From the NCBI GenBank assembly GCA_949318235.1, contig OX439137.1:5254641-5318640 (forward strand): 64,000 nt of DNA, read 5' to 3'. Source of the stretch: Ecdyonurus torrentis. Its lineage: Eukaryota > Arthropoda > Insecta > Ephemeroptera > Heptageniidae. A program made the translations under genes and the position numbers. The notes below the pieces were generated by a model. The model made no database searches, had not been told where the DNA came from, and saw only the letters and a program-made list of their open reading frames with translations. Of the stretch, positions 51,028-61,366 are shown in pieces (within the stretch, counting starts at the first letter, position 1; each line of letters begins with the position of its first letter).

Positions 51028-51028
51028 T
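50910..51028 (-). CDS. INPP4: INPP4 first coding exon, start codon
   Basis: ATG at 51027-51025 follows directly after a TTTCAG acceptor, so at least one non-coding 5' exon should lie upstream on the minus strand. It encodes [17 protein letters not shown] and then the first PH strand [10 protein letters not shown]. Donor GTAAGT lies at 50909-50904. The next exon is 9.4 kb away. Confidence 0.85.
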
Positions 51029-51137
51029 CTGAAACATTATAATAAAAAATAAATTACAGTATAAACCTTGTATACTACATCATTATATATTATAATGATT
51101 TTTGCAGCAAATATGGGAAAACTATATAAACATACAA

Positions 51138-51442
51138 GAATGGGTGGTTGTCTCCCACCACAAACTTAAGGAGAGTTGAGAAGAGAGGAGAAATTTCTGT
51201 CACATGATTTTAGAAAACAATGAAGAAGTGTGTATCTCTCTCTCTCTCTCTCTCTCTTGATCACCTGAACATATAGCATACAGGCAGGAAGCTCGGGAGC
51301 TCTTGTCGTGTGACATCCAGACCTTGCATTACAATACATGCAGCATACTGCAGACAGTCTAGCAATCCAGGTGACAACGTTTTCTCCTTCCTTCTAAACT
51401 CTCCTTACGTTCATGGTAGGAGACAATCCACTCATCAAAAAC
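51138..51442. mobile_element. foldback element 5' of INPP4
   Basis: GTGGTTGTCTCCCACCACAA ... AAGGAGAGTT inverted with AACTCTCCTTACGTTCATGG TAGGAGACAATCCAC; contains a (TC)n run. It starts about 110 bp upstream of the INPP4 start-codon exon. Confidence 0.6.
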
Positions 51443-51636
51443 TTTAACATGTTTACATGGTTTTCTCACACACTGCAAAATTCATTTTATGCTTCAATGA
51501 CTGCACACCACGCTGTACACATTTAGACAAAAAAAATATATTGCTAGGATCATAACTAGAAAAAAAATCCCTACAACTAGTTATTCTACAAGAAACTGCA
51601 AATAGTACATTGCAAAACCATACTTCTACATTTAAA

Positions 51637-52012
51637 GCAATACTTAACCCTAAAAATGAGTATTTTTTGTTCTTTTCTAAAACAATTCAATAGTAATCAG
51701 TTGTTTATTTGACTTTTCTAGTCCGTGGGATAAGCGAGCTCCGCGAAGGTAACAATATACAGAACACGCCCATCTACTATGAGAGTAAAAAATGTGTACC
51801 CCTTGCTGTACCTTGTAAGCTTAGCTGAAAAGGTGCACAGATTTTTTACTCACACAGTATAGGAAATCTACTACGTCAGAGTTTTCCTCTTTACCTTCGC
51901 AGGGCTCGTTTATCCCGCGGGCTGGAAAAGTCAAATAAACAACTAATTTCTCTTGAATTAATTTAGAGTAGAACAAAAAATACTTATTTTAGGGTTGTGT
52001 ATCGCTTTAACA
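51637..52012. mobile_element. foldback element
   Basis: AAAGCAATACTTAACCCTAA AAATGAGTATTTTTTGTTC inverted with GAACAAAAAATACTTATTTT AGGGTTGTGTATCGCTTT; inner GTTGTTTATTTGACTTTTC and complement. Confidence 0.65.
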
Positions 52013-52388
52013 AAGATTAGCCATAATATCAAACAGCAGTTAAATGTTTATGATTTTGTTCCATATTTTGTTTGTAATCATCATAAGGTTACTACTCTGA
52101 CAACTTTTTAGAAATCTACTTCATAAATTTTTGTTACGTAATAAGAATTTGCAATGTGAAAGTAAACAGCACTGATATCAACCAGTAAAGTATATAGTAT
52201 CACTAGTTAAAAAATATTAACCCTCCTTGTAAAATATTTGATTCCTCTATGAAAACATCTCAATACTGTATCTAATGCCTCGTAGGAAATAATAAAAATT
52301 GATCCTGCTTTTAGGAGTCCCATCTCATATTGTTTGCAGTGAATTAAAAGTAAAAGGGCATGTTGTTTGGTCTTGTGTGGTATATACC

Positions 52389-52703
52389 TTTAAAGGCATA
52401 GAACACCTTGAACAAAAAAGCTGTGTAATATCCTAACAAACCTGAAAATCAACTTTGATTTGGCCAGTCATGTATTTCTAATTTATTTTCCATTCACAAA
52501 ATGACACTGGCGGTCACTGATGTCACAGCTTGCCTGGTTTACGCGCGCGTAAAACAAGCAAGCTGTGACATCAGTGACCGCCAGTGGCATTTTGTGAATG
52601 AAAGATAAATTAGAAATAGATGACTCCGGCCAAATCAACGTTGATTTTCATGTTTGTTAGGATATTACGCAACTTTTTTGTTCAAGGTGTTCCACGCCTT
52701 TAA
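52389..52703. mobile_element. palindromic family E, copy 2
   Basis: Ends TTTAAAGGCATAGAACACC / GGTGTTCCACGCCTTTAAA; arms of about 145 bp; centre CTGGTTTACGCGCGCGTAAA. Same interior as the copy at 7061-7374. Confidence 0.75.
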
Positions 52704-52760
52704 ATACTGTAATACAATACAGTATAATAACAATACGTAATAAAAAGAAACTAGCAGATA

Positions 52761-52902
52761 TACTAATGAAGGAACAACTGTTTTGAGGCTGACTTTAAGC
52801 GATTTTGCTCACATTCACTTCTGTTTCTACGCACTTCAGCGAAACGGAAGTGGATTTATGCTTAAAAGTTGGCCTCAAAACAGTTGTTCCTGCTTAGTCA
52901 AT
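52761..52902. mobile_element. MITE family D, copy 6
   Basis: TACTAATGAAGGAACAACTG ... CAGTTGTTCCTGCTTAGTCA with GAGGCTGACTTTAAGCGATT arms; short centre. Between INPP4 and the BRCT gene. Confidence 0.75.
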
Positions 52903-53691
52903 AATAAAAGAAGTACGGTACTGTATATTCTTTACTCAAAGTTTGTATTCGGATCACAATTCGCAGATCATTTTATTTGTTTTTGGTTTTTGGACCTGGA
53001 TAAGTGGGAACATTAGAACTAATAATTGGATACCCCCCCCCCCCCTCCCAAAATGGATTTTGATTTTGATTTTTTTTTTTTTTTTACATTTTGCTGTGAC
53101 ACGAATTTTGTTAATCCATGTGCAAACCAGTAAATGTAGATTCAATGCACAGATTCCAGATTTCTTGATTCGGATTAAGTTGTTACCCGCTGTACATAAT
53201 CCAGATTAGAAAATTATCCAGATTTTGACAGAACTGTTGCTGTACATTATGTAACATATGGATGTACATAATACCAGATGTATATGTATGACTATATTGA
53301 ATACGGTTAAATTTGAATCTCAATATATGTATGTATGTATACGAGCATCCTACACAGATTCTATATATGCATATGTATGTACTTTTTCCTCCTCCATACT
53401 TATGTAAATATTTGTACATATGCATACATAACGCATTAATTGTAACATACATATAAGGTACACGTACAGTGTTACATACAAGGATCGGCTGTTGTAAATT
53501 TACATGGGATATAGTGAATATATTATGTATAATACCAATCTCCTTTTTTGAAGTTCATATGATAGGTAATACAAACAATCAAAAGGGTGTGGATCAAAAA
53601 ATTATGAAATTCATCATAAAAAATATCAAATTGGATACACTTTATTACCTGATTACTACGAAGAAAAAAAGGTCGACAAGATAAAACTAAA

Positions 53692-53785
53692 AATACGTTG
53701 AGTAGCTTTATTTTTTGACACAGATTTCCAAATAATTTTGTAGGTTCATCTTCCCTGGGGCGGTCCACATTTCATCTTTTCTCAC
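53692..53785 (-). CDS. possible small terminal exon, unknown gene
   Basis: On the minus strand an ACAATTACAG acceptor is followed by an open frame LVRKDEMWTAPGKMNLQNYL, then EICVKK and TAA; the stop overlaps an AATAAA hexamer. It lies between the INPP4 start and the BRCT gene end and belongs to neither by phase or homology that I can see. It could be an alternative last exon of the BRCT gene or chance sequence. Confidence 0.2.
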
Positions 53786-54302
53786 AAGTCTGTAATTGTG
53801 TATCTATGAACTAAAAGAATTACTCCACTATTTAAACTATACTTAAATCTATTCAAATATTGTTTTATCACAATTTAGAGCGTAACAACTAATAATTTAC
53901 ATTGTTTTAAAGTCGACAACTCAACACAATCCTTAGCCAAACTTGAATCTAAAGTTTGTTGAACTTTTACAGCTGATTAGGTAGCCATCTTCAAAAATCT
54001 TGCAAAAATCATCGATTTTTGTTTGTTTTTCTTACATATGAGAAATTTTTATCAATAAATGTTAAAAAAAAAATATTTCTTTTTTATTTTACACCTAAAT
54101 TAGACCTCTAATTGTTATTTCATTAAAAATTAAGGAAAATATGCAACTCCAATGAAAATTTTAAAATATTGCGCTTAAAAAATCAAATAAAAAGGTGCCG
54201 AAGTTGCGCTTTCAATAAGAACCGCGAATTTTGACCCTATACTTATATTTTTACATCAAATAATGCAAGTTCTAGCAACCTTGATTTGTGACAATCACAC
54301 AG

Positions 54303-54414
54303 TAATGCTGTTCGTAAACCTTGTTCTCTTGCACCAAAAAATGCGCATTCCATTTGAATAACCATAGGCGATCGTCATTTTTGGTGCAGAGAACAGGGTT
54401 TACGAACAGCATTA
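54303..54414. mobile_element. palindromic family G, copy 3
   Basis: TAATGCTGTTCGTAAACCTT ... GGGTTTACGAACAGCATTA. Interior reads in the opposite orientation to copy 2. Confidence 0.78.
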
Positions 54415-54422
54415 GTATATTA

Positions 54423-54611
54423 TACAGTAGTCCACCTCCTATAGCGGGAATGTCAGATCGAATGCGCGCCATAATTCCGACTGGGTGAAGTTGTCAGAAC
54501 TACACGTAACATTACTTCAAATTACGGCTTCTAGTTCTGCCACCTTCACCCAGTCGGAATTATGGCGCGCATTCGATCTGACATTCCCGCTATAGGAGAT
54601 GGACTACTGTA
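54423..54611. mobile_element. 189-bp palindrome
   Basis: TACAGTAGTCCACCTCCTAT AGCGGGAATGTCAGATCGAA... with an almost perfect inverted arm; centre ACGTAACATTACTTCAAATT. The arms produce mirror-image open frames that are not genes. Confidence 0.75.
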
Positions 54612-55504
54612 CCATCTACTGTGTGACAATCAAAAATCAAATCAATTACTAGGTATCAGCCTGAATATTTACATATATTTGTTTTATATACACATAAGGT
54701 ATTTGTACCTGATATATATTATATATATATTAATAATAAGCATAATATAATACTGTATTGTCTATATAATTGTCTTTTTTTCCAGTTCACAAAAAGAAAA
54801 TGAAACAAATATTTATTGTTTAAAATTCAAATTAGATTACATTTATTCATAAACATAATATATATACATAGCTTGTGTACAAAAATAATTATGAATTCCA
54901 CTTATTATTTATTTTTCAATATATATGAAAAATAAAGATTTTTTTTTGTTACGCAACTTCCGCCATAGGCACAATAATATATAATAATGAATCTTTAAGG
55001 CTACATGATACTATACTATAGAGTACATACGAAAGCTATAAAGGATGCATTGTAACTTCACATAATCAGGCATATCATTGGAAAAGTTGGCATTTATAAA
55101 TTTTGAATATTTATTTTGCTTTAGAATCTTTACACCACTTTAAAATAATAATTACACGCTTAAATAAAAAGCACGACACCTTAAAAAGTGATGTGAGCAT
55201 GGTATAGTAAAGTAGTAATAAGCCCTATGGACAAAAAAGGAAGTACAGAACTATGTATTCGACCCCAAGTAAGGATATACCAAAAAAAAAAAAAATACAG
55301 TTCCTAGAAGCTGAATCTTTAAAGAAAGCATTGAAACGACATTTTATTGCTACATCGGAAAATGATAACAGAGAGGTAACTGAAATTGTCTATATTTGCC
55401 CCATCCCATAACTTAAATTCAACTATATCCATCCAGTCAACTTTGTATTTTTATTTGTATTTTAACCATATTTTTGAAACATATAGGTACCAGCTAAAAA
55501 AAAA

Positions 55505-56198
55505 CCCAGTAAACACGACCACGAGGAAACCACGAGGAAACCTCGTGGATTGTCGTGGACCTCAACTGGTGGACCATATGTCATCAATTACGACGAGTTT
55601 TCCACCAGTTCGTAGAATGGTCCACCAGCTTCCACTAGTTTTTTTTAATTATTTTTTTTTAGAACGATGAAAGAACTAAAGTTATTTAATTAATATATAC
55701 TTCTGAAATTTATTTAGAACATCTTTTCTGGATAAAAAAATCGAGTTACATCCAAAAATGCAATAAAATTTCTAACGGGTTGGTAACTTTTTGAAAAAAA
55801 AGCACTTTTGGGCAAAAAATTTAAAAAAACGAAAAAAAATTTTTCATTGATTCTAGTAAAAGATTAAAAATTAAACACTTTTTATTATTATGCATTTTTT
55901 ATTTTTTTGCATAGAATGCACAGAAAATCGTGTACCACGAGATTTTTTCTTTTTTTTAAATCTCGTAGAAATTTCTACTAGCTTTTCACGAGTTTCAACA
56001 AGATGGCCAATTCTGTAGATTTCTGATCAAGCAGTGATAGAAATAATAAATATTTGATATTGGATTATTTTTACGTCAATTAAAACAAAAATAAACTGGT
56101 CGAAATAGGTGGATATTAGGTAGACACTCGGAGAACGTGGAGCTTTCCACCAGTTTTCTCCGAGAGTCCCCAAAGGTCCGCGAGTCGTGTTTACTGGG
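55505..56198. mobile_element. 694-bp element with CCCAGTAAACACGAC ends
   Basis: CCCAGTAAACACGAC at 55505-55519 and GTCGTGTTTACTGGG at 56184-56198; subterminal ACGAGGAAACC / GGTCCGCGAGTCG and CCACCAGTT motifs. Non-coding. Confidence 0.65.
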
Positions 56199-56713
56199 AA
56201 GGGTTGCCAGTTTTTGTTATTACTATATTTTATTATTTTCAAAAAATAATAGGCCTCTAATAATAAAAAATAAAAATAATAAATAAAATAAAAAAATCTT
56301 GGCTCAAAATAAGTTTATGATATTTTGAGACCTGCTCTGTCATATTATTATTATGATATTGTATTTCCAATAATTATATAGTGTGAAAATATAAATATAT
56401 TAGGAAAAAAAATCGACTTTGCGATATAGGTTGATAATTAAAAGATAGATAGAAACACATAAAAAAGAGAGGTAAAAGATTTTTGGGGAATGGGAGATAA
56501 TGAGCTTTGTTAGTCAGGGACCCGGCAAAAGAGAGAGAAAAAAATATTCAAACCCAGGCCGAAATATGACACATAGTGCATCGTATGCACGGGTATGAAC
56601 TATATATAGCAGCTCGTAAAAGCAAATAGAGATTAGTTAATTAATTAGAGGGTTTTTTGGCTTACAAAAGCAAATTAATTAGCAAAAACGTCACACCAAA
56701 ATACTCGGCGCGA

Positions 56714-56780
56714 CTCTCTCTAACCATGGACAACGCTGTTTCAGCCTGCTGGGCCTCATCAGCATGGTGAGGAGAGAGAA
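56714..56780 (-). ncRNA. hammerhead ribozyme, type I, left arm
   Basis: Mirror copy of the right-arm ribozyme on the minus strand: CTGATGA core at 56762-56756, GUC cleavage triplet at 56731-56729 with the predicted cut between 56729 and 56728. Core, helix II, helix III and helix I sequences are identical to the other arm over the whole fold. Confidence 0.87.
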
Positions 56781-56845
56781 GCAGTGATCTACCAGAGAGT
56801 AGCCCTGGTCAGAGATCGACTGCTGGAGTAGCATAGACTGCGCGG

Positions 56846-56854
56846 CCTTATATA
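56846..56854 (-). promoter_or_regulatory. TATA-like box upstream of left-arm ribozyme
   Basis: Inverted copy of the TATATAAGG motif, at the same spacing from the minus-strand ribozyme. The two motifs point away from each other, so transcripts would run outward across each hammerhead. Confidence 0.45.
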
Positions 56855-56999
56855 CCCGCAGTCTCGGTGGACGCTTAGCTTCCACCGCGGATTGGTTGCC
56901 ACTCCGAGGCGCGCCAAGTATTCAAAATGCAACGAATATACCAAAAAACAAACTTTATGTAAGCCAGGGAGTAGAAAAATAGAAAGATAGGACTGCGGG

Positions 57000-57008
57000 T
57001 ATATAAGG
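57000..57008 (+). promoter_or_regulatory. TATA-like box upstream of right-arm ribozyme
   Basis: TATATAAGG followed by GC-rich CCGCGCAGTC lies about 70 bp 5' of the ribozyme fold in an otherwise AT-rich but non-TATA context. Its mirror is at 56854-56846 on the minus strand. A promoter role is inferred from sequence and position only. Confidence 0.45.
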
Positions 57009-57073
57009 CCGCGCAGTCTATGCTACTCCAGCAGTCGATCTCTGACCAGGGCTACTCTCTGGTAGATCACTGC

Positions 57074-57140
57074 TTCTCTCTCCTCACCATGCTGATGAGG
57101 CCCAGCAGGCTGAAACAGCGTTGTCCATGGTTAGAGAGAG
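57074..57140 (+). ncRNA. hammerhead ribozyme, type I, right arm
   Basis: Core CTGATGA (57092-57098). Helix II GGCC/GGCT (57099-57102 with 57108-57111, loop CAGCA). Conserved GAA at 57112-57114. Helix III ACA/TGT (57115-57117 with 57122-57124, loop GCGT). Then C at 57125, giving a GUC cleavage triplet with the predicted cut between 57125 and 57126. Helix I is ACCATG/CATGGT (57086-57091 with 57126-57131), then an internal loop CCTC/T, then TTCTCTCT pairing with AGAGAGAG (57074-57081 with 57133-57140; the last pair is T-G). All conserved core bases are present. A very short helix III is typical of hammerheads in Penelope-like elements and retrozymes. Confidence 0.88.
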
Positions 57141-57518
57141 TCGCGCCGAGTATTTTGGTGTGACGTTTTTGCTAATTAATTTGCTTTTGTAAGCCAAAAA
57201 ACCCTCTAATTAATTAACTAATCTCTATTTGCTTTTACGAGCTGCTATATAGTTCATACCCGTGCATACGATGCACTATGTGTCATATTTCGGCCTGGGT
57301 TTGAATATTTTTTTCTCTCTCTTTTGCCGGGTCCCTGACTAACAAAGCTCATTATCTCCCAATCCCCAAAAATCTTTTACCTCTCTTTTTTATGTGTTTC
57401 TATCTATCTTTTAATTATCATAGTGTGAAAATAATAATTTATAGAAAGTACACATAACAAAAATTGTAAGGATTATTTCATATCACATACACATAAACAA
57501 AGCATTTTGCTCATATGG

Positions 57519-60500
57519 TTAAAAAAACATAGCATATGGACGAATTGGCTGAATTTGCATATGAATTGCACACTTAAGAAGCCAGTACTTGTTGACTAGT
57601 ATGACATGACTTGCTTTTGCATATTCAGCCACATTTTCTGGAGCTTTGTATGTACAGACTAAGTGAGTAGTTTTCTTGAGATTGCTAGCACTCCTAGTCA
57701 CTACACTACGTTGACACCTAAAAATAAAATCTTGTAATTTTTTTTATTGCAAATTTTGACAGTATCACAGTTTTGATGATAAATTCAAAGAAAATGATAG
57801 TAAAAAAGCCCAGTATTACACATAATATGGAAAAATAAATGTATCCATATATATGTTGTATGCATGGCCTATAGGCTATAGAAAAATAAAAGAAAGTAAA
57901 AAAATCCTACCAAGCTCCTAATTGCTCTGCAACCATAACTAGGAATTGTCTCTCAGTTGTACGATATCCAGCAAAAGTAAGGACACAGTTGGAGAGTGGT
58001 TGTGCAAATATGGTGATGAACAATGGTTTGTGGTAGTATGATATAGGAAGCAATATTTTCTTTTTTAAGATACAATGCTCCTGCAAAAATAAAATAATAA
58101 TTATAACTCTATCAATTTTGTGATAGACCCAAAGAAAAAGACTCAGAAAATAGTCATTTCAAAAAATTGAAGATAATAATAAGTAAATAATACGCAACAA
58201 TAGAAACAAACATTTTAATTAGACCTATACTATTGTATGATTATATTTACTTGTATTTAAATTGCAATGTGATATAAACTTATAAACATGAATGCCGTTT
58301 GTTGTATTTGTATGAGCATGTAAAATTTTTATTGACAATCATTTCTGCATTATCTCATTTTGAGGCAATTACCTAAACTCTAAACTAATGCATTAATTGT
58401 ATTATGAATGTTGGAGGAAAGAAATGAATAAAGCATTTTGAATTCATAATATATTTCAAAAACTATACTCACAATCCACAGCTCATTCACTTTTTGTTTA
58501 GCAGAGAAGTTGCTGCCTACACCAGAGATTGGCAAGACTAGACAATCAACTTCCTCACGAGTCCATTCTCCTCCTCTCTTTACAACATCATTTTTTATTT
58601 TCTCTAGCTTATCAGAGAGGAAACCAGCTGCATAGATCCTTAAGCCTGAGGAACAAAAATATAGGTAATAAATATGCAATAATATTATCCTTAACTGTGA
58701 TGGTATTGCCCCCCCCCCTCCCCCCCCCCCCCCCCCACACACACAATAAACTAAGAAATTTTGGGAAATAAGAGATAGTGAGCTTTAAGCTGACAGTGAC
58801 ACCTTTCAAGAGAAAATATATAACATTAAACACATATGGTATTGGCTCACCCTCTCGTTCGGTTCATTATTTCATTCGGGGGTCTCTGAACGTGCGCCAT
58901 CTAGTCGTGTGGTTCTGAAAATTTGTGACCGAGATCATCACGTCCTTATGATCTCATAAAAGTTTATTTGAAGTCGATAGACCTACCAGGGGCTGAGCAA
59001 TGAGCCACAACCGAGAGCGCGATAGTGCCATTTAAAATACATTGAGCCTTATGGTGAACCAACACCATAGGCAAAAATTCAATTTGTATAGATAAAAAGA
59101 GTATACACTATGAACTCTCTCATAAAAAGGTGTCTCGCTTATCAATTAACAGCTCAATTGTTAAATTCCCAATTTTTCAAATCTATGTGTCATTCTATCA
59201 TCTTTTTTAAATTATCAATACTATAAACAATTATTAATCAGAGCATCGATCATTTGAGTATGTTTAAAAAAGTATACCACGGAATATAGGTTTTGGCTTA
59301 TGTAGTCCAATCTTTATTATTGTTGATACTTTCTCATTAGCCACTTTATATTCCTCGTCTATACGAAGAGGGTACTGTTTCTCACATGAGTCAAATATAT
59401 ATTCTGGTATAACGATTGGAACATTGAATTTCTTAACAGCTATGGCAATTTTTTGGCAGATCTCATGCTCCAGTTTTTCTTCTCCAAGGACAATAACTTC
59501 AACAATATGAGGTGTTAAATCATTGAGGTAGACACCTCCTGCAATTATAAGCAATATATTTGAGAATTAGAAGATATTAGGATATTTAACCATCACAAAT
59601 TAAGTATGATAAATTTGAAAGAAGAGGATGGAAGAAACCAGCAAGGACATAATATACCATAGTAAGTGTAACATAAAAGTTAAATGAAAATCTTGTAAGC
59701 TCAGAGAGATGATAACTATAACAGGGTTTTACGAACAACACTATAGTATCAATGAAATTTTGGTGTGAATATTTAAATGTTAAAATTAAGGGAGTAGGGT
59801 ACCGACCTTATATCTCTAAAACTAGAAGTGTTTTGGGTCTAAATTTGGTGTCATTGTGAAGCTAAGGGTCACACCTAGCTGTGATAAAAATTTCAAGACG
59901 TTTGACTACCAAAAAAAAAAAAATACAAAAAAAATAATAATAATAATTAATGAAATTATCATTGGGCTTAAAATTTCAAAAAATTATATAAAATTAATTT
60001 GCATGGCGACCCCCCAAAATTTGTATATATTTAAAATTCTCTTAACCTGAAGTATTATTGTGCGAAATTTCAGATTTTTTTGATGAGAAAAGTTTGAGTG
60101 TAATGGCTGACGTCGGTCCCCTACTCCCTTAATTTAAATTATGACTCTTATAGTATCGAGTATACTTGTCCTACTATTTGTGTGTTAACCATGTACTTAA
60201 TAATCAGATTAAACAGAAATATAAAAAATAACCCAATATTATTACATTACAGTATTTATTATACAAAATTATTATACTAACCATTATCTTCCAGTATTGT
60301 CTTCAGTTGTAAAGTTTCCTCTTCTGTTGTTCCACAGATATAGGTTCTCATATCATAGAGAGGTGGACTTTCATAGAGACTGAATGGTTCTTCAGTTGCC
60401 TTCAATTCTGTACCCTTCTTACAAGCTTGGTAGCACTCCTCAATCCATGCTACTTGCATAATACGAATCTCGTTTTCTATGGCTTCCTAAAAACATGCAA

Positions 60501-61098
60501 TAACAAAATAATGTTATATCTTTCTCCAAGTGTTATTATCTATATAATAGTGACACTCGTATATAGTATCTATAACATATATGACACACAAACATTATGC
60601 TATCACTAAGCTACAAAGCAGTTACACTCTGTATGTAACTTTGTGATATATACGAATTTGGAAATAATGATAAATTTGAAAGAAATAAGGAAAGAGGAGA
60701 AACAAGCAAGGGTTAATTGCTATTGTGAAAAAAATTGTTCTAAGCTGTAATATTGTAGAAAATCTTACCAACAAAGAGATTATAACCAAATTTGATACAC
60801 ACTTTTGACACTATAAACTCCAAGAACCGAGAGAGTCTGTACCTTTGTTACTCCTTACACTTGAGAATAAACTACAAATGATGAGACACCCAACACTCTA
60901 TTGTTGTTTAGTGCTGATGAAAGCTACACAATTGTGTTTATTATCTCTGCATATGTGTGTTAGCAAGATTTTCACCAAACTGATTTGGAGCTCTTTCTAA
61001 TTGTTATGGTATAAAGCCCTTGCTGTTTACTTCTATTCTTTTAATTCTTTCAAATTTATCATATTTCACTGCAATGATTTATTCTCCATAACAGTATC

Positions 61099-61129
<31 letters not shown>

Positions 61130-61321
61130 TTAATAAAATTACAGTACATTACATCACGGAAAAAGAAGATAAAATTATACAAACTATCTGCAAAATGAAC
61201 AGATATTTTAACTTACATAATATTCTTCAGTTCCTATAATGTCTGTAACAAAATGGGTTGCTTGTGATATTATATTTGTTACTCGTCCTCCCATGCTCTC
61301 TACATAGGCTGTCTTGATATC
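57519..61321 (-). CDS. multi-BRCT-domain protein, 3' six exons
   Basis: Exons 61321-61217, 60486-60282, 59538-59278, 58645-58473, 58080-57911 and 57717-57519 join in frame to 370 residues plus stop. Four BRCT-like units are visible. Unit 1: YVESMGGRVTNIISQATHFV ... MQVAWIEECYQ. Unit 2: MRTYICGTTEEE ... VPIVIPEYIFDSCEKQ. Unit 3: GLRIYAAGFLSDKLEKIKND ... EVDCLVLP. Unit 4: NCVLTFAGYRTTERQFLVMV ... KTTHLVCTY ... HVILVNKYWLLKC. The hallmark GG turn, THxV and the C-terminal Trp helix recur. BRCT repeats bind phosphoproteins in DNA-damage and replication checkpoints; the arrangement suggests a TopBP1/PTIP-type scaffold, but I could not settle the orthologue. The exon starting at 61321 begins in phase 0 in the middle of a BRCT fold, so at least one upstream exon is missing from what I could find. 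Confidence 0.82.
57911..58080 (-). CDS. BRCT gene penultimate exon
   Basis: Acceptor TTTTTGCAG and donor GTAGGATT. It encodes EHCILKKKILLPISYYHKPL and the start of the last BRCT unit NCVLTFAGYRTTERQFLVMV, then AEQLGA. Its last two bases plus the next exon form the Trp codon of GAWCQRS. Confidence 0.8.
59607..59720. mobile_element. MITE family A, half copy
   Basis: Left end TGATAAATTTGAAAGAAGAG...AGAAACCAGCAAGG only; no partner arm nearby. In a BRCT-gene intron. Confidence 0.55.
59786..60132. mobile_element. TTAA element family F, copy 4
   Basis: TTAAGGGAGTAGGGTACCGA ... CGGTCCCCTACTCCCTTAA. In the BRCT-gene intron between exons 59538-59278 and 60486-60282. Confidence 0.78.
60668..61061. mobile_element. 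MITE family A, copy 3
   Basis: Inverted ends TGATAAATTTGAAAGAAATA and CTTTCAAATTTATCA with degenerate CAAGCAAGGG / CCCTTGCTG cores. In a BRCT-gene intron. Confidence 0.7.
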
Positions 61322-61366
61322 CTAAAAAATAACATAGGGGTATATGATATACATACATACATACAT

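Larger units (their letters stand above)
52903..56377. other. intergenic INPP4-BRCT gene
   Basis: AT-rich; besides the listed elements, 53200-53460 is rich in ATGTATGTA-type tetranucleotides, and 54620-55500 shows nothing recognisable. Confidence 0.55.
56432..57420. mobile_element. 1-kb palindromic element carrying two hammerhead ribozymes
   Basis: Arms 56432-56863 and 56991-57420 are nearly perfect inverted copies around a 127-bp spacer (centre about 56927). The outer ends read AAAAGATAGATAGAAACACA. Each arm holds a hammerhead ribozyme and a TATA-like box. The spacer contains a diverged copy (about 56900-56975, plus sense: GCGCGCCAAGTATT...TGTAAGCC) of the segment that follows the ribozyme in the arm (GCGCCGAGTATT...TGTAAGCC), as expected if the source was a tandem array. 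Direct repeats ATAGTGTGAAAATA flank the unit at 56378-56391 and 57420-57433. No protein is encoded. Best read as an inverted dimer of a retrozyme or Penelope-like terminal repeat. Confidence 0.8.

Noticed and set aside
54272..54750. Twin frames starting MARIRSDIPAIG on opposite strands
   Set aside because: They are the two arms of the palindrome at 54423-54611.
56691..56885. 64-codon minus-strand frame within the ribozyme palindrome
   Set aside because: It overlaps the hammerhead fold; the mirror arm offers the same frame and no protein similarity is seen.
60905..60935. CTGATGAAAGC as a third hammerhead core
   Set aside because: No GAAA strand or helix II partner at a usable distance.
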